Shown here: piece by piece, positions 32,875 through 40,788 of the stretch | How positions within the stretch are numbered: position 1 is the stretch's first letter | Layout: every line of letters starts with the position of its first letter | Source: SABY01 sp964523795 | Lineage (GTDB): Bacteria; Bacteroidota; Bacteroidia; Bacteroidales; 4484-276 | Assembly (NCBI GenBank): GCA_964523795.1 | Contig: CAZGAO010000020.1 | Coordinates: 1 to 64,000, forward strand | Direction of reading: 5' to 3' | Length of the DNA: 64,000 nucleotides | The notes under the pieces: generated by a model | The model's database searches: none | What the model was told of the DNA's origin: nothing | Seen by the model: the letters and a program-made list of their open reading frames with translations, nothing else | Translations under genes and position numbers: made by a program

Positions 32875-34068
32875 ATGTACGGAAAAATCAAAGAACATTT
32901 ACAAAAAGAGTTGGCCGACATCAGAGAAGCCGGCCTTTACAAAGAAGAACGCATTATCGCTTCCCCACAGGAAGCCGAGATTAGCCTTACTTCGGGGCAG
33001 CGCGTGCTTAATTTCTGCGCCAACAACTACCTGGGATTGTCTAACCATCCCAAGCTGATCGAAGCAGCAAAAGAAGCCCTGGACTCCCGTGGTTTTGGCA
33101 TGTCATCGGTGCGTTTTATTTGCGGTGCCCAGGATATTCACAAAGTATTGGAGGCAAAAATCGCCGAGTTCTTCGGAACCGAAGACACCATTTTGTACGC
33201 TGCCTGCTTCGATGCCAACGGTGGCGTGTTCGAGCCCATCCTCGGTGCTGAAGATGCTATCATCTCCGATTCACTGAATCACGCATCCATTATCGACGGC
33301 GTTAGACTTTGTAAAGCCCAACGCTTCCGTTATCAAAACGCCGACATGGCCGATCTGGAAGAGCAGCTTAAAAAAGCAAGCGAAACCGCTCGTTTTAAAA
33401 TTATCGTTACCGATGGTGTTTTTTCGATGGACGGCAACGTAGCCCCGATGGATAAAATCATCGCGCTGGCCAAGAAATATGATGCCATGGTGATGGTTGA
33501 TGAATGTCACTCGGCAGGCGTGGTTGGCAAAACCGGTCGCGGAGTTACCGAGTTATTCAATATTCGTGGCGAAGTGGACATTATTACCGGAACGCTTGGA
33601 AAAGCCTTTGGAGGCGGTATTGGTGGTTTTACAACCGGACGCAAAGAGATTATCGAAATGCTGCGTCAGCGTTCGCGCCCCTATTTGTTTTCCAACTCAT
33701 TGATTCCTGCTGCCGTAAATGCGGGCATTCGCATGTTTGAGATGATGACGGAAACGAACGAGCTGCAGGACAAACTGCACGAAAATACCGCTTACTTTAT
33801 GGAAAAAATGACCGCAGCAGGTTTCGACATTAAGCCATCGAAATCGGCAATTTGTGCGGTAATGCTTTACGATGCCAAGCTTTCGCAAGATATGGCCGCC
33901 AAGCTCCTCGTAGAAGGCATTTATGTAATTGGATTCTACTATCCGGTGGTTGCCAAAGGCCAGGCACGTATTCGTGTTCAGCTTTCGGCAGGCCACAAAC
34001 GGGCACATCTCGACAAAGCTATCGCCGCCTTTATCAAAGTAGGTAAAGAGCTAGACGTTATTAAATAA
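32875..34068 (+). CDS. kbl: Glycine C-acetyltransferase (2-amino-3-ketobutyrate CoA ligase)
   Basis: A 397-residue PLP enzyme of the alpha-oxoamine synthase family. Typical start MYGKIKEHLQKELADIREAGLYK; NNYLGLSNHPKL; GFGMSSVRFICGAQDIHK; the PLP-binding Lys in TGTLGKAFGGGIGG; DECHSAGVVGKTGRG with the Asp that contacts PLP. It splits 2-amino-3-oxobutyrate with CoA into glycine and acetyl-CoA, the step after threonine dehydrogenase, whose gene is the divergent neighbour. ATG at 32875 is chosen by family alignment; the longer frame from 32818 lies within the promoter region. A terminator follows at 34089-34117. Confidence 0.95.
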   Translation: MYGKIKEHLQKELADIREAGLYKEERIIASPQEAEISLTSGQRVLNFCANNYLGLSNHPKLIEAAKEALDSRGFGMSSVRFICGAQDIHKVLEAKIAEFFGTEDTILYAACFDANGGVFEPILGAEDAIISDSLNHASIIDGVRLCKAQRFRYQNADMADLEEQLKKASETARFKIIVTDGVFSMDGNVAPMDKIIALAKKYDAMVMVDECHSAGVVGKTGRGVTELFNIRGEVDIITGTLGKAFGGGIGGFTTGRKEIIEMLRQRSRPYLFSNSLIPAAVNAGIRMFEMMTETNELQDKLHENTAYFMEKMTAAGFDIKPSKSAICAVMLYDAKLSQDMAAKLLVEGIYVIGFYYPVVAKGQARIRVQLSAGHKRAHLDKAIAAFIKVGKELDVIK

Positions 34069-34088
34069 ACGTATTTTAAAGTTTTAAT

Positions 34089-34117
34089 AAAGGGCAGCCT
34101 GAATGGGTTTGCCCTTT
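34089..34117 (+). terminator. Terminator after the glycine C-acetyltransferase gene
   Basis: Arms AAAGGGCA / TGCCCTTT with a 13-nt loop and a following T run, 20 nt after the stop codon. Confidence 0.75.
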
Positions 34118-34184
34118 TTTTGTTTGTAAATAACAATTTGATTACTAAGTAAGACCAGAATTTATGAAACTAAGTTTTGTTTAT

Positions 34185-34192
34185 TATCTTTG
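34185..34192 (+). promoter_or_regulatory. -7 promoter element of the DUF433 gene
   Basis: TATCTTTG, exact TAnnTTTG match, 34 nt before the ATG at 34227; the upstream start at 34164 would lie before the promoter and is therefore rejected. Confidence 0.55.
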
Positions 34193-34226
34193 TCATCACA
34201 AGTTAAAATTAATAAAGGCGAAGAAA

Positions 34227-34451
34227 ATGAATTATGCAGACCATATTGTCAGAGACCCTTCAATTATGTTGGGTAAACCATCCATTAAAGGAAGCCGGAT
34301 TACTGTTGAGTTAATTATGCGTAAACTTTCTTCCGGGTATTCAGTCGATGATATGCTAAGTAGTTATCCAAACTTAACCCATTCGCAAATTTTGGCAGCT
34401 TTTGAATATGCTGCCGAAGTGATTGCAAATGAAGAGGTCATTGAGGTATGA
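34227..34451 (+). CDS. DUF433 family antitoxin-like protein
   Basis: A 74-residue protein with the DUF433 pattern: IVRDPSIMLGKPSIKGSRITVELIMRKLSSGYSVDDMLSSYPNLTHSQILAAFEYAAE. The domain is a small helix-turn-helix fold normally encoded directly before a DUF5615 (PIN-like) gene, together a probable toxin-antitoxin pair. Here the following frame starts in a 4-nt overlap at 34448 as expected, but is broken after 29 codons. The antitoxin itself looks intact. Confidence 0.82.
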   Translation: MNYADHIVRDPSIMLGKPSIKGSRITVELIMRKLSSGYSVDDMLSSYPNLTHSQILAAFEYAAEVIANEEVIEV

Positions 34452-34537
34452 TAATCCTTGATGAAAATATTGAATCCTATTGGGTAAATCTGTTGCGGAA
34501 AAATGGATATCCGATAATTTCTATTGCCGAATCGTAA
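34448..34537 (+). pseudogene. Truncated DUF5615-like (PIN-like) toxin gene
   Basis: The frame reads MIILDENIESYWVNLLRKNG-YPIISIAES and then stops; the intact family is about 110 residues and begins with the same LDEN metal-binding motif. It overlaps the DUF433 gene by 4 nt, the normal arrangement. Beyond the stop, another frame at 34565-34633 reads SQKQKLELEEFEKYLTQP, which looks like the tail of some small protein but not obviously of this family, so a deletion or recombination probably removed the rest of the toxin. Confidence 0.65.
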
Positions 34538-34625
34538 AAAAATACGCTGAGTCTTCATTAAATAAGTTCATTACTATCTCAAAAACAAAAATTAGAGTTA
34601 GAGGAATTTGAGAAATACCTTACCC

Positions 34626-34663
34626 AACCCTGACAGTCCCGCACGTGCGAGACTGTCAGGGTT
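34626..34663. terminator. GTCAGGG-family hairpin
   Basis: 13-bp arms AACCCTGACAGTC / GACTGTCAGGGTT enclosing CCGCACGTGCGA, itself a small palindrome. It lies between the broken toxin gene and the end of the minus-strand gene at 34680 and could terminate both. Shares the CCCTGAC/GTCAGGG core with hairpins at 31672-31704 and 37148-37180. Confidence 0.6.
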
Positions 34664-34679
34664 TTAGGTTATAAACACC

Positions 34680-36713
34680 CTACTTCACACATATTTTTCT
34701 CGTTATCCGGCGCGAATCCATTTCGAGGGTGTAAAAATAGATGCCCGGCCTTAGTGCGGAAACATCAAGCAATACTTTGTTAATTCCTGTTTGAAGATGG
34801 TGCTGGCTATCTTGTCCAACAGTTTGTCCCATCAAGTTGTAAATATATGTTTTGATAAGCGCTGGTTTGCCTAAGGTAATCTGGATATGGCAGATGGTTT
34901 CGGCAGGATTTGGAACAAGAGGGCTTACCAAAAACAAATCCGATTGTATCGCATCCCCTTCTCCCAATCCCACAATCTGAAAATCAGCATCCGAATATTG
35001 AAAGTCCCGGATATATTTGTATTGCACAGGATAGGATGGATCCTCGGCAGTCCAGGCTTCGTAAGTATAAGGTAGGGTGTAAATTCCATTATCATCCAAA
35101 ACTTCATTGCCCATGGCAAAAAACCGGGCTGAATCCTGAGCCACCGAATTTTGCGTAACATTATTGGGCAGGGCTTCTCCCGCTTCATCTGCCGTTAATT
35201 TGTGGTATACGATATCCACACCACGTGCCCAGATATTGGGATTGTCGTTTTGATCCGAAACTTCCAAATCGGTGTCGAGCCACGAAACAAACATTTTAGT
35301 AGCCGAGTGATCGCGGGCAATTTGAATACGGTTATCTTCAATAAAATATGCATCCTCATCAAAAATGCCTCTGAACGAAACCAGTCGCCCAAGCTCGTAA
35401 GCCATCCAGCTTCCAGGCTCGCCAATATCGGTGGAGGAAAGTAAAAAGGCTGCGGTAAACATTTTGCCGGTCGAGGGCGAAATATCTGTAACGATCGAAT
35501 AAGGATCAAGTCCGGTAATCCCGACAATAACAGCAATATGAGGATTTCCGAAAGCATCCACGCTTAAATCGAAATCGTAGGCGGTGGTAAATTCAATTTG
35601 ATCGCGCTCGGGAAGCACACCAACAAAGATTTCTTCGAGTTCTTCATCGCTCAAAAAGTTTTGCACCCGACTCATGCCATCTTCTCCGGCAAGAGCTACC
35701 GCAATTGGATCGCTCCAGGTTTCGCCATCGTCTTCGGTTTTGTACAAAACAGGAAACAGGGAGCGGTTGGCCGAAAGTTCAACTTCGCCATTATCCGTCA
35801 AAACAACGATGTAGCCGGTTTGTCCGTCCGGCGAAAATTCCACGCGGTTGCAGGGCGGAGGAATATCGCCGGTCAAAGTAGGGCAGGGTAACAATTCCTG
35901 CTGCAAAACAAATTCCCCGGCTTGCTCGTCCCAGGTACCGCGATTAACAATGAGCGCGTGCATCCAATTCTCGTCCAAAATATTAATATTATAATCGATA
36001 GCCCAAAATTCTCCATTGCTAGTCAGGCTAAAGCCATCGGGTATATTTTGATGAATTCCCGATGCGGTGTCAGAGCAAAACATGGTTTTGGTGGTAATAG
36101 ATGGATCACCAATTTTTGTAGATCCAAAGATATAACCTCCCCAGATTCCACATTCGATACACCAGTTTATTGGCGCAAAGTAAACAGCATAAGCCTCGTT
36201 GGGATTGGTGTTTCCGGGAGGATTGAAAATGCCGTGGTTAGGATAGCGTGCAATATCCACCGGGTTACAGTAAATGCCGGGAATTTCGATATTTGCTTCG
36301 TGAATTTCGATCATGCAGTCCCAGGAAATTCCATCGTCATAAGAAATATCAATACCCAAATCGCCGGAGGATTGCCCTGGATCTAAACTTCCACCCATGC
36401 GATGATTGTGGGTGATGATGCCCAGCTCCTTATCCACATTGATGATTGAACGTTGGCCGCCATGGTGGCCGTAGCCATAAGCATTAGCACTGGTGCCTAA
36501 GGGAACAACCGAAATATCATTGGTAGATTTTGCTACTGAAGATGGCGTAATTTTTTTCTTTAGCTCATCCGGGCTTATGTCTTGTGATTCATTCAGGATA
36601 GCCTTTCCAAAAATCGCATGTTCAGTTTTTAGTTTTGGATTTATTTGTCCGCTCTGCGAATAACTTGCGATACAAAAAAACAGCAGCAGGATGGAGGCGA
36701 GAAGTGTTTTCAT
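34680..36713 (-). CDS. Secreted BNR-like propeller protein with T9SS sorting domain
   Basis: A 677-residue exported protein: signal peptide 1-19 (ending SYSQ), a beta-propeller-like region of about 560 residues (SANAYGYGHHGGQRSI, HNHRMGGSLDPGQSSGDLG, KTEDDGETWSDPI as an Asp-box-like motif, FDLSVDAFGNPHIAV), and a C-terminal type A T9SS sorting domain (VSPLVPNPAETICHIQI ... LRPGIYFYTLE). The propeller is clearly homologous to residues about 70-575 of the 1210-residue protein at 51688-55320, which has gained the repeated module and other domains in place of this simple ending. No catalytic residues recognised. A TATATTTG promoter lies 51 nt upstream of the start codon. Confidence 0.82.
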   Translation of the reverse strand: MKTLLASILLLFFCIASYSQSGQINPKLKTEHAIFGKAILNESQDISPDELKKKITPSSVAKSTNDISVVPLGTSANAYGYGHHGGQRSIINVDKELGIITHNHRMGGSLDPGQSSGDLGIDISYDDGISWDCMIEIHEANIEIPGIYCNPVDIARYPNHGIFNPPGNTNPNEAYAVYFAPINWCIECGIWGGYIFGSTKIGDPSITTKTMFCSDTASGIHQNIPDGFSLTSNGEFWAIDYNINILDENWMHALIVNRGTWDEQAGEFVLQQELLPCPTLTGDIPPPCNRVEFSPDGQTGYIVVLTDNGEVELSANRSLFPVLYKTEDDGETWSDPIAVALAGEDGMSRVQNFLSDEELEEIFVGVLPERDQIEFTTAYDFDLSVDAFGNPHIAVIVGITGLDPYSIVTDISPSTGKMFTAAFLLSSTDIGEPGSWMAYELGRLVSFRGIFDEDAYFIEDNRIQIARDHSATKMFVSWLDTDLEVSDQNDNPNIWARGVDIVYHKLTADEAGEALPNNVTQNSVAQDSARFFAMGNEVLDDNGIYTLPYTYEAWTAEDPSYPVQYKYIRDFQYSDADFQIVGLGEGDAIQSDLFLVSPLVPNPAETICHIQITLGKPALIKTYIYNLMGQTVGQDSQHHLQTGINKVLLDVSALRPGIYFYTLEMDSRRITRKICVK

Positions 36714-36763
36714 AATTCACAATGTTTTATTATGGATAAAATGAGCATTTCAAAAACAGGCAT

Positions 36764-36771
36764 CAAATATA
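36764..36771 (-). promoter_or_regulatory. -7 promoter element of the BNR/T9SS gene at 34680-36713
   Basis: TATATTTG on the minus strand, exact TAnnTTTG match, 51 nt upstream of the start codon. Confidence 0.5.
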
Positions 36772-36965
36772 CAAAACAAACTCATGTAAAGCAAATTATC
36801 GAAAAGGGATACTCAAAAAAAGAGGAATAACCTTTTGAATACCAGCTTATTTCTATCAGACAAAAACCTGGTAGGCTTACAAACACCCGCGATGAAAGAA
36901 ACCCGGTAGATATCATCTTACATTTGCTGTTTTTAATTTTAATAAAAATTTCTTGAAATATTTTT

Positions 36966-36993
36966 TTGTAAAAAACAAAAAGTATTATCTTTG
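36966..36993 (+). promoter_or_regulatory. Promoter of tRNA-Gln
   Basis: TTG at 36966-36968 and TATCTTTG at 36986-36993 fit the Bacteroidota -33/-7 promoter. The tRNA begins 27 nt after the -7 element. Confidence 0.65.
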
Positions 36994-37019
36994 CACTCCC
37001 TTTTTAGGGAACGTTCTTT

Positions 37020-37090
37020 TGCCCGATGGTGTAATGGCAGCACGATAGATTTTGGTTCTCTTGGTCCAGGTTCGAGTCCTGGTCGGGTAA
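37020..37090 (+). tRNA. tRNA-Gln (anticodon TTG)
   Basis: A 71-nt cloverleaf: acceptor TGCCCGA (37020-37026) pairs with TCGGGTA (37083-37089) including one G-U, discriminator A at 37090, D-arm GTG/CAC, anticodon TTG at 37052-37054 in the loop TTTTGGT, T-arm CCAGG/CCTGG with TTCGAGT loop. The anticodon stem ATAGA/TCTCT contains one T-C mismatch at its second pair. U at position 1 is usual for tRNA-Gln. CCA is not encoded. A hairpin terminator follows. Confidence 0.92.
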
Positions 37091-37103
37091 CGAAGAAACA
37101 GAA

Positions 37104-37133
37104 AAGCCCTGGATCGCAAACGATTCAGGGCTT
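37104..37133 (+). terminator. Terminator of tRNA-Gln
   Basis: 13-nt arms AAGCCCTGGATCG / CGATTCAGGGCTT with one wobble pair, loop CAAA, then TTTT. Confidence 0.8.
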
Positions 37134-37147
37134 TTTGCATTTTTCAC

Positions 37148-37180
37148 AGTCAGGGCTTGACTAAAAGTCAAACCCTGACT
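37148..37180. repeat. GTCAGGG-family hairpin, copy near cysS
   Basis: 14-nt arms AGTCAGGGCTTGAC / GTCAAACCCTGACT with a 5-nt loop; same geometry as 31672-31704 and differing from it in only a few bases. It lies between the tRNA terminator and the cysS promoter, so here it is not needed as a terminator. Confidence 0.7.
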
Positions 37181-37197
37181 TATTCAATCTAAAACCC

Positions 37198-37205
37198 TAT
37201 TTTTG
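37198..37205 (+). promoter_or_regulatory. -7 promoter element of cysS
   Basis: TATTTTTG, exact TAnnTTTG match, 19 nt before the ATG at 37224; it also covers and excludes the TTG start at 37203. Confidence 0.55.
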
Positions 37206-37223
37206 CCGATAAAATGCTTTATT

Positions 37224-38696
37224 ATGGAAAATCAAGTTTTTCTTTACAATACCCTTAGTCGCAAAAGGGAACTTTTTGAACCCATTAAGCCGCCTCACGT
37301 TGGCTTGTACGTTTGCGGTCCCACAGTTTACGGCGATGCACACCTGGGTCATGCCCGGCCGGCCGTCACCTTCGATTTGGTGTTTCGCTATTTGCAACAT
37401 ATTGGCTACAAAGTGCGCTACGTGCGCAACATCACCGATGTGGGCCATCTCGAAAATGATGCCGATGAAGGCGAGGATAAGGTAGCCAAAAAAGCCCGCA
37501 TCGAACAGTTGGAGCCGATGGAGATTGTGCAGTATTACACCAATCGCTACCACAAAGATATGGAACGCCTCAACGCATTGCCGCCCAGCATCGAGCCCCA
37601 TGCCTCCGGTCATATCATCGAGCAAATCGAAATGATAAAAAAAATTCTGGATGCCGGCTATGCCTACGAAAAAAACGGCTCCGTATATTTTGATGTGGTG
37701 AAATACGACAAAGAACATCACTACGGAAAACTTTCGGGGCGTTCGCTGGACGAAGCCCTGGAGAACACCCGCGCCCTGGCCAACCAGGAAGATAAAAACA
37801 ATCAGGCGGATTTTGCCCTGTGGAAAAAGGCCACCCCCGCGCACATCATGCGCTGGCCTTCGCCCTGGAGCGATGGCTTCCCCGGCTGGCACCTGGAATG
37901 CTCGGTGATGGGCTGCAAATATCTGGGCGAAACCTTCGACATTCATGGCGGGGGCATGGATCTGATTTTCCCGCATCACGAATCCGAAATTGCACAAGCT
38001 GTTGCCGCCAATGGCCACGACCATGTTAAATACTGGATGCACAACAACATGATAACCATCAACGGGCAAAAGATGGGCAAGTCGTTAAATAACTTTATTA
38101 CCCTTGAGGACTTTTTTAGCGGAAAACACGAGGCACTGCATCAAGCTTACAGCCCCATTACTATTCGGTTTTTTATTTTGCAGGCGCACTATCGCAGCAC
38201 TGTCGATTTTAGCAACGAAGCCCTGCAAGCCGCCGAAAAAGGAATGACCCGCATGTTGACCGCCACCGAAACCCTGGCGAAGCTCAAAGCCGGAGACAAG
38301 TCCACCGTGGATATTGCCGCACTACGCAGCAAATGCTATCAGGCCATGAACGACGACTTTAACAGTCCCATCCTTATTGCCCACCTTTTTGATGGTGTTA
38401 AAATGATTAACTCAATCATGGATGGCAAAGAAAGCATCACCAGCGAAGATCTTGAATTACTAAAAAAAACCTATCAGGATTTTGTTTTTGATGTTTTAGG
38501 ATTGCAAAGCGAAATAACCGATAGTAGTGCAGATGATGAGGTAGTGGAAGGACTGATGGCTTTGATTCTCGATATTCGCAAACAAGCCAAGGTGAGCAAG
38601 GATTGGGGTACTGCCGACAAAATCCGCGACAGCCTCAAAGAATTGCACATCGCTGTAAAAGACACCAAAGAAGGAGCCGCCTGGGAAAAGGTGTAG
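37224..38696 (+). CDS. cysS: Cysteine--tRNA ligase
   Basis: A 490-residue class I aminoacyl-tRNA synthetase that charges tRNA-Cys. Near the N-terminus VGLYVCGPTVYGDAHLGHAR holds the first zinc-ligand Cys and the HIGH-type motif HLGH. WHLECSVMG supplies further zinc ligands together with HGGGMDLIFPHHESE. The KMSKS loop is present as GQKMGKSLNN. Length is normal. ATG at 37224 is supported by the promoter position and by alignment of MENQVFLYNTLSRKRE with other CysS starts. Single essential gene, with a terminator at 38741-38764. Confidence 0.96.
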   Translation: MENQVFLYNTLSRKRELFEPIKPPHVGLYVCGPTVYGDAHLGHARPAVTFDLVFRYLQHIGYKVRYVRNITDVGHLENDADEGEDKVAKKARIEQLEPMEIVQYYTNRYHKDMERLNALPPSIEPHASGHIIEQIEMIKKILDAGYAYEKNGSVYFDVVKYDKEHHYGKLSGRSLDEALENTRALANQEDKNNQADFALWKKATPAHIMRWPSPWSDGFPGWHLECSVMGCKYLGETFDIHGGGMDLIFPHHESEIAQAVAANGHDHVKYWMHNNMITINGQKMGKSLNNFITLEDFFSGKHEALHQAYSPITIRFFILQAHYRSTVDFSNEALQAAEKGMTRMLTATETLAKLKAGDKSTVDIAALRSKCYQAMNDDFNSPILIAHLFDGVKMINSIMDGKESITSEDLELLKKTYQDFVFDVLGLQSEITDSSADDEVVEGLMALILDIRKQAKVSKDWGTADKIRDSLKELHIAVKDTKEGAAWEKV

Positions 38697-38740
38697 AGCT
38701 CCCCATATTTACAAACTAAAAACATGTTTTTTAAAATACA

Positions 38741-38764
38741 AAACCCCGCCTTATGACGGGGTTT
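38741..38764. terminator. Terminator after cysS
   Basis: Arms AAACCCCG / CGGGGTTT, 8-nt loop, then TTTT. The A run on the other side allows it to work for the minus-strand gene as well. Confidence 0.8.
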
Positions 38765-38800
38765 TTGCATTGTACTTTTCATTCTGCCAAGGCTTTTTTC

Positions 38801-38870
38801 TAACACAGATTACGCAGATGGCCACAGATTATAATTCTCTGTAGCCATCTGTGGTTTATTATCTGTGGTA
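38801..38870. repeat. CACAGATT-type intergenic repeat with hairpin
   Basis: A CACAGATTACGCAGATGGCC stretch followed by its near inverted copy; CAGATGGCCACAG (38815-38827) pairs with CTGTAGCCATCTG (38839-38851) with one mismatch. Similar CACAGATTAC words occur at 59571-59580 and 59638-59644. Such sequences are common between genes in Bacteroidota; here the hairpin lies just after the stop of the minus-strand gene. Confidence 0.6.
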
Positions 38871-38876
38871 GCTTAT

Positions 38877-40679
38877 TTAAAAAGTAATAGTAAAACTTTC
38901 GCTGGCTTTTACCAGATAGGCTTTTCCAACTTGCAAATCTTCTAAGGTAGTAATGCCCTTTGCTGCCCAATATACTTCGAGGCCAACAGCATCTTTGATG
39001 ATTTCCACCTTTGCAAGATTACCGGCAAATATATCCGCGACAGCTACAGCCTGGTTGCTCAAAACCGGTATAAGGTTCCAACCGGTAGTGAGGCTGATGC
39101 TTGTGGATGCCGGAGCATTTCCGTTGATAATAAGATCTGCAGCCTGGCTTACTTTGATAAAATATCCGGATTGATAATTCCAGGTATTCAGGGTGCTTGC
39201 TCCATTACCGGGCTGATAAAAGGCCACGTTATTTTGTATCATCTCCAGCTCGCCGGCAATACTACCACTTACATTTTGGATAGCCGGATTGGCAGGTTCA
39301 AGATAAGACGAAACGCCTGTCCAGCCCTGATTAAGGCTAATGATTTGCTGTTCGCCCTGGCCGCTGGTACCGGAAAGATTTACAATAGAAGAACCCTGGG
39401 AGGTAAACACCTCATCATAATCCGGGTAGGGAAAACTGTAATCAACTTGCTCTATCAAAACACCAGCTTCGGAGATCATTTTAAAAATAAAGGAATGCCC
39501 TGGTGTAAAGCCGTTGGCTTCGTCCACCAGGCCGCCATCGTCCATCGAAGCGATGATTTCGAGATAGCTTTCCGGGCTTACGATGCCTTCGAGGATAGCG
39601 GCACCCACACAGATTTCCTCGCTGTTGTTGGGATCAATGTCGAAAATGCCAATCTGTGCCGGGGTATCCAAATTCAAGCCATCGAGCAGTGCCCCGGTGA
39701 TGTAGAAAGTCATAGGGTTGTAAGGTGAAGTCCAGACAGGCTCGAAGCTAAGCATGGGGATTGTTTCACCCATTAATTCCACAAAGGCAGAACCCTGTGA
39801 GGCAAAATTTTCATCGTAGCCCGGATAGGGGAAGCTTACTACCACATCTTCTACCAGGCCTTCGCTTTGCGAAAAGAGCTTAAAGATAAAATCGTTGCCC
39901 GGGGTAAAACCATTGCTTTGGTCAGGAAAGGAGCCATCGTCCATCGAGGCGATCATTTCCAGATATGCACCACCCTGCAATGCCTCGGTGAGAATGCCCA
40001 CACCCACACATATTTGCTGGCCAGTGTATGTATCCACATCAAAAACCCCGATTTCATCGCCGACTTGCAAAGCGGTTTCATCCAAGGTGGCAGCGGTTAC
40101 ATAAATGGTCATCGGATTGTAAGGCGAATTCCAAACAGGGGTGAAGTTGAGAATTGCCTGCATCGTTTCGACTCCCGAAAGGCCATTGCTCATAAAAGAA
40201 TCGCATAGGGAGGGCAGGCCATTATCGCAGCTTACCTCAGCAAAAAATTCCATGTTTATGGCATAGGAATATATTTTATAGGTAATTACTTCACCGGCGG
40301 CAAAGCCTTCTTTTTCGGCGGTAAAGGCATCATCGCCAAAGGCAATGATGCCTATGTTTTGTATGCCATCCCACTCTTCTGCGCCGCCACATTTCCAGGC
40401 TCCATTGTCATCAGTATAAAATACGCCGATATAATCGCCGGGGCTAAGTGGAACGCCTCCAATGTTTGGATTAATGATTAGTGGTACCGAAATAATCTGT
40501 GTTGAGGGCGTAGAAACATGTTCCCAACCGGGAGGTAACTGGCCAAATATACTTACATTGAACAAGAGAAGTCCAACAATGAGGGCTGTTTTTTTCATCC
40601 GTCCAAATTGGGATACCGAATCAGGCACAGCACTTTGGCCAACATTGTGGGTCTTAAATAATCTTTTAAAGTATTTCAT
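38877..40679 (-). CDS. Secreted protein with two SPYNPM modules and GISSYL C-terminal domain
   Basis: 600 residues from the first ATG. A signal peptide (MKKTALIVGLLLFNVSIFGQ) begins only at residue 28, so the true start may be 40598; however the ATG at 40679 has the same AAAATCATTATG leader as neighbouring genes. About 48-176 form a distant relative of the module (SPGDYIGVFYTDDNG). Two full modules follow (about 177-309 and 310-437), each with SPYNPMT, G(D)EIGxFDxD or QIGIFDIDPN, EICVG or QICVG, SMDDG, GFTPG and FPYPxYDE. The last 160 residues (GWTGVSSYLEP ... GWNLIPVLSNQAV ... KAYLVKASESFTITF) are shared with the proteins at 50339 and 56589 and are not a standard T9SS sorting domain. Function unknown; a Ca-binding adhesive or display role is a guess. 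Confidence 0.8.
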   Translation of the reverse strand: MKYFKRLFKTHNVGQSAVPDSVSQFGRMKKTALIVGLLLFNVSIFGQLPPGWEHVSTPSTQIISVPLIINPNIGGVPLSPGDYIGVFYTDDNGAWKCGGAEEWDGIQNIGIIAFGDDAFTAEKEGFAAGEVITYKIYSYAINMEFFAEVSCDNGLPSLCDSFMSNGLSGVETMQAILNFTPVWNSPYNPMTIYVTAATLDETALQVGDEIGVFDVDTYTGQQICVGVGILTEALQGGAYLEMIASMDDGSFPDQSNGFTPGNDFIFKLFSQSEGLVEDVVVSFPYPGYDENFASQGSAFVELMGETIPMLSFEPVWTSPYNPMTFYITGALLDGLNLDTPAQIGIFDIDPNNSEEICVGAAILEGIVSPESYLEIIASMDDGGLVDEANGFTPGHSFIFKMISEAGVLIEQVDYSFPYPDYDEVFTSQGSSIVNLSGTSGQGEQQIISLNQGWTGVSSYLEPANPAIQNVSGSIAGELEMIQNNVAFYQPGNGASTLNTWNYQSGYFIKVSQAADLIINGNAPASTSISLTTGWNLIPVLSNQAVAVADIFAGNLAKVEIIKDAVGLEVYWAAKGITTLEDLQVGKAYLVKASESFTITF

Positions 40680-40737
40680 AATGATTTTGTTTAATTTTAT
40701 TATAAAAATAATACAATATTACAATTTTGATAAATAT

Positions 40738-40777
40738 AAAAATCATCCGGCGTGAGCAATCAGGCCGGATGATTTTT
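40738..40777 (-). terminator. Terminator after the 1238-residue module protein gene
   Basis: 14-bp arms AAAAATCATCCGGC / GCCGGATGATTTTT with a 12-nt loop, 11 nt beyond the stop. Its sequence is homologous to the hairpin at 44662-44697, so the terminator was duplicated with the genes. Confidence 0.8.
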
Positions 40778-40788
40778 AAAAAAAGGAT

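Larger units (their letters stand above)
36714..37019. other. Intergenic region upstream of tRNA-Gln
   Basis: Holds the minus-strand promoter TATATTTG (36764-36771) of the preceding gene and the tRNA promoter at 36966-36993. A 32-codon plus-strand frame (36732-36830, basic, ending SKKEE) has no recognisable family and is probably chance or a remnant. Otherwise AT-rich without visible features. Confidence 0.5.

Noticed and set aside
36732..36830. 32-codon basic small protein
   Set aside because: No family resemblance and no clear promoter on the plus strand; mentioned only within the intergenic entry.
37197..38069. 290-codon minus-strand open frame opposite cysS
   Set aside because: Shadow of cysS, which has all synthetase motifs.
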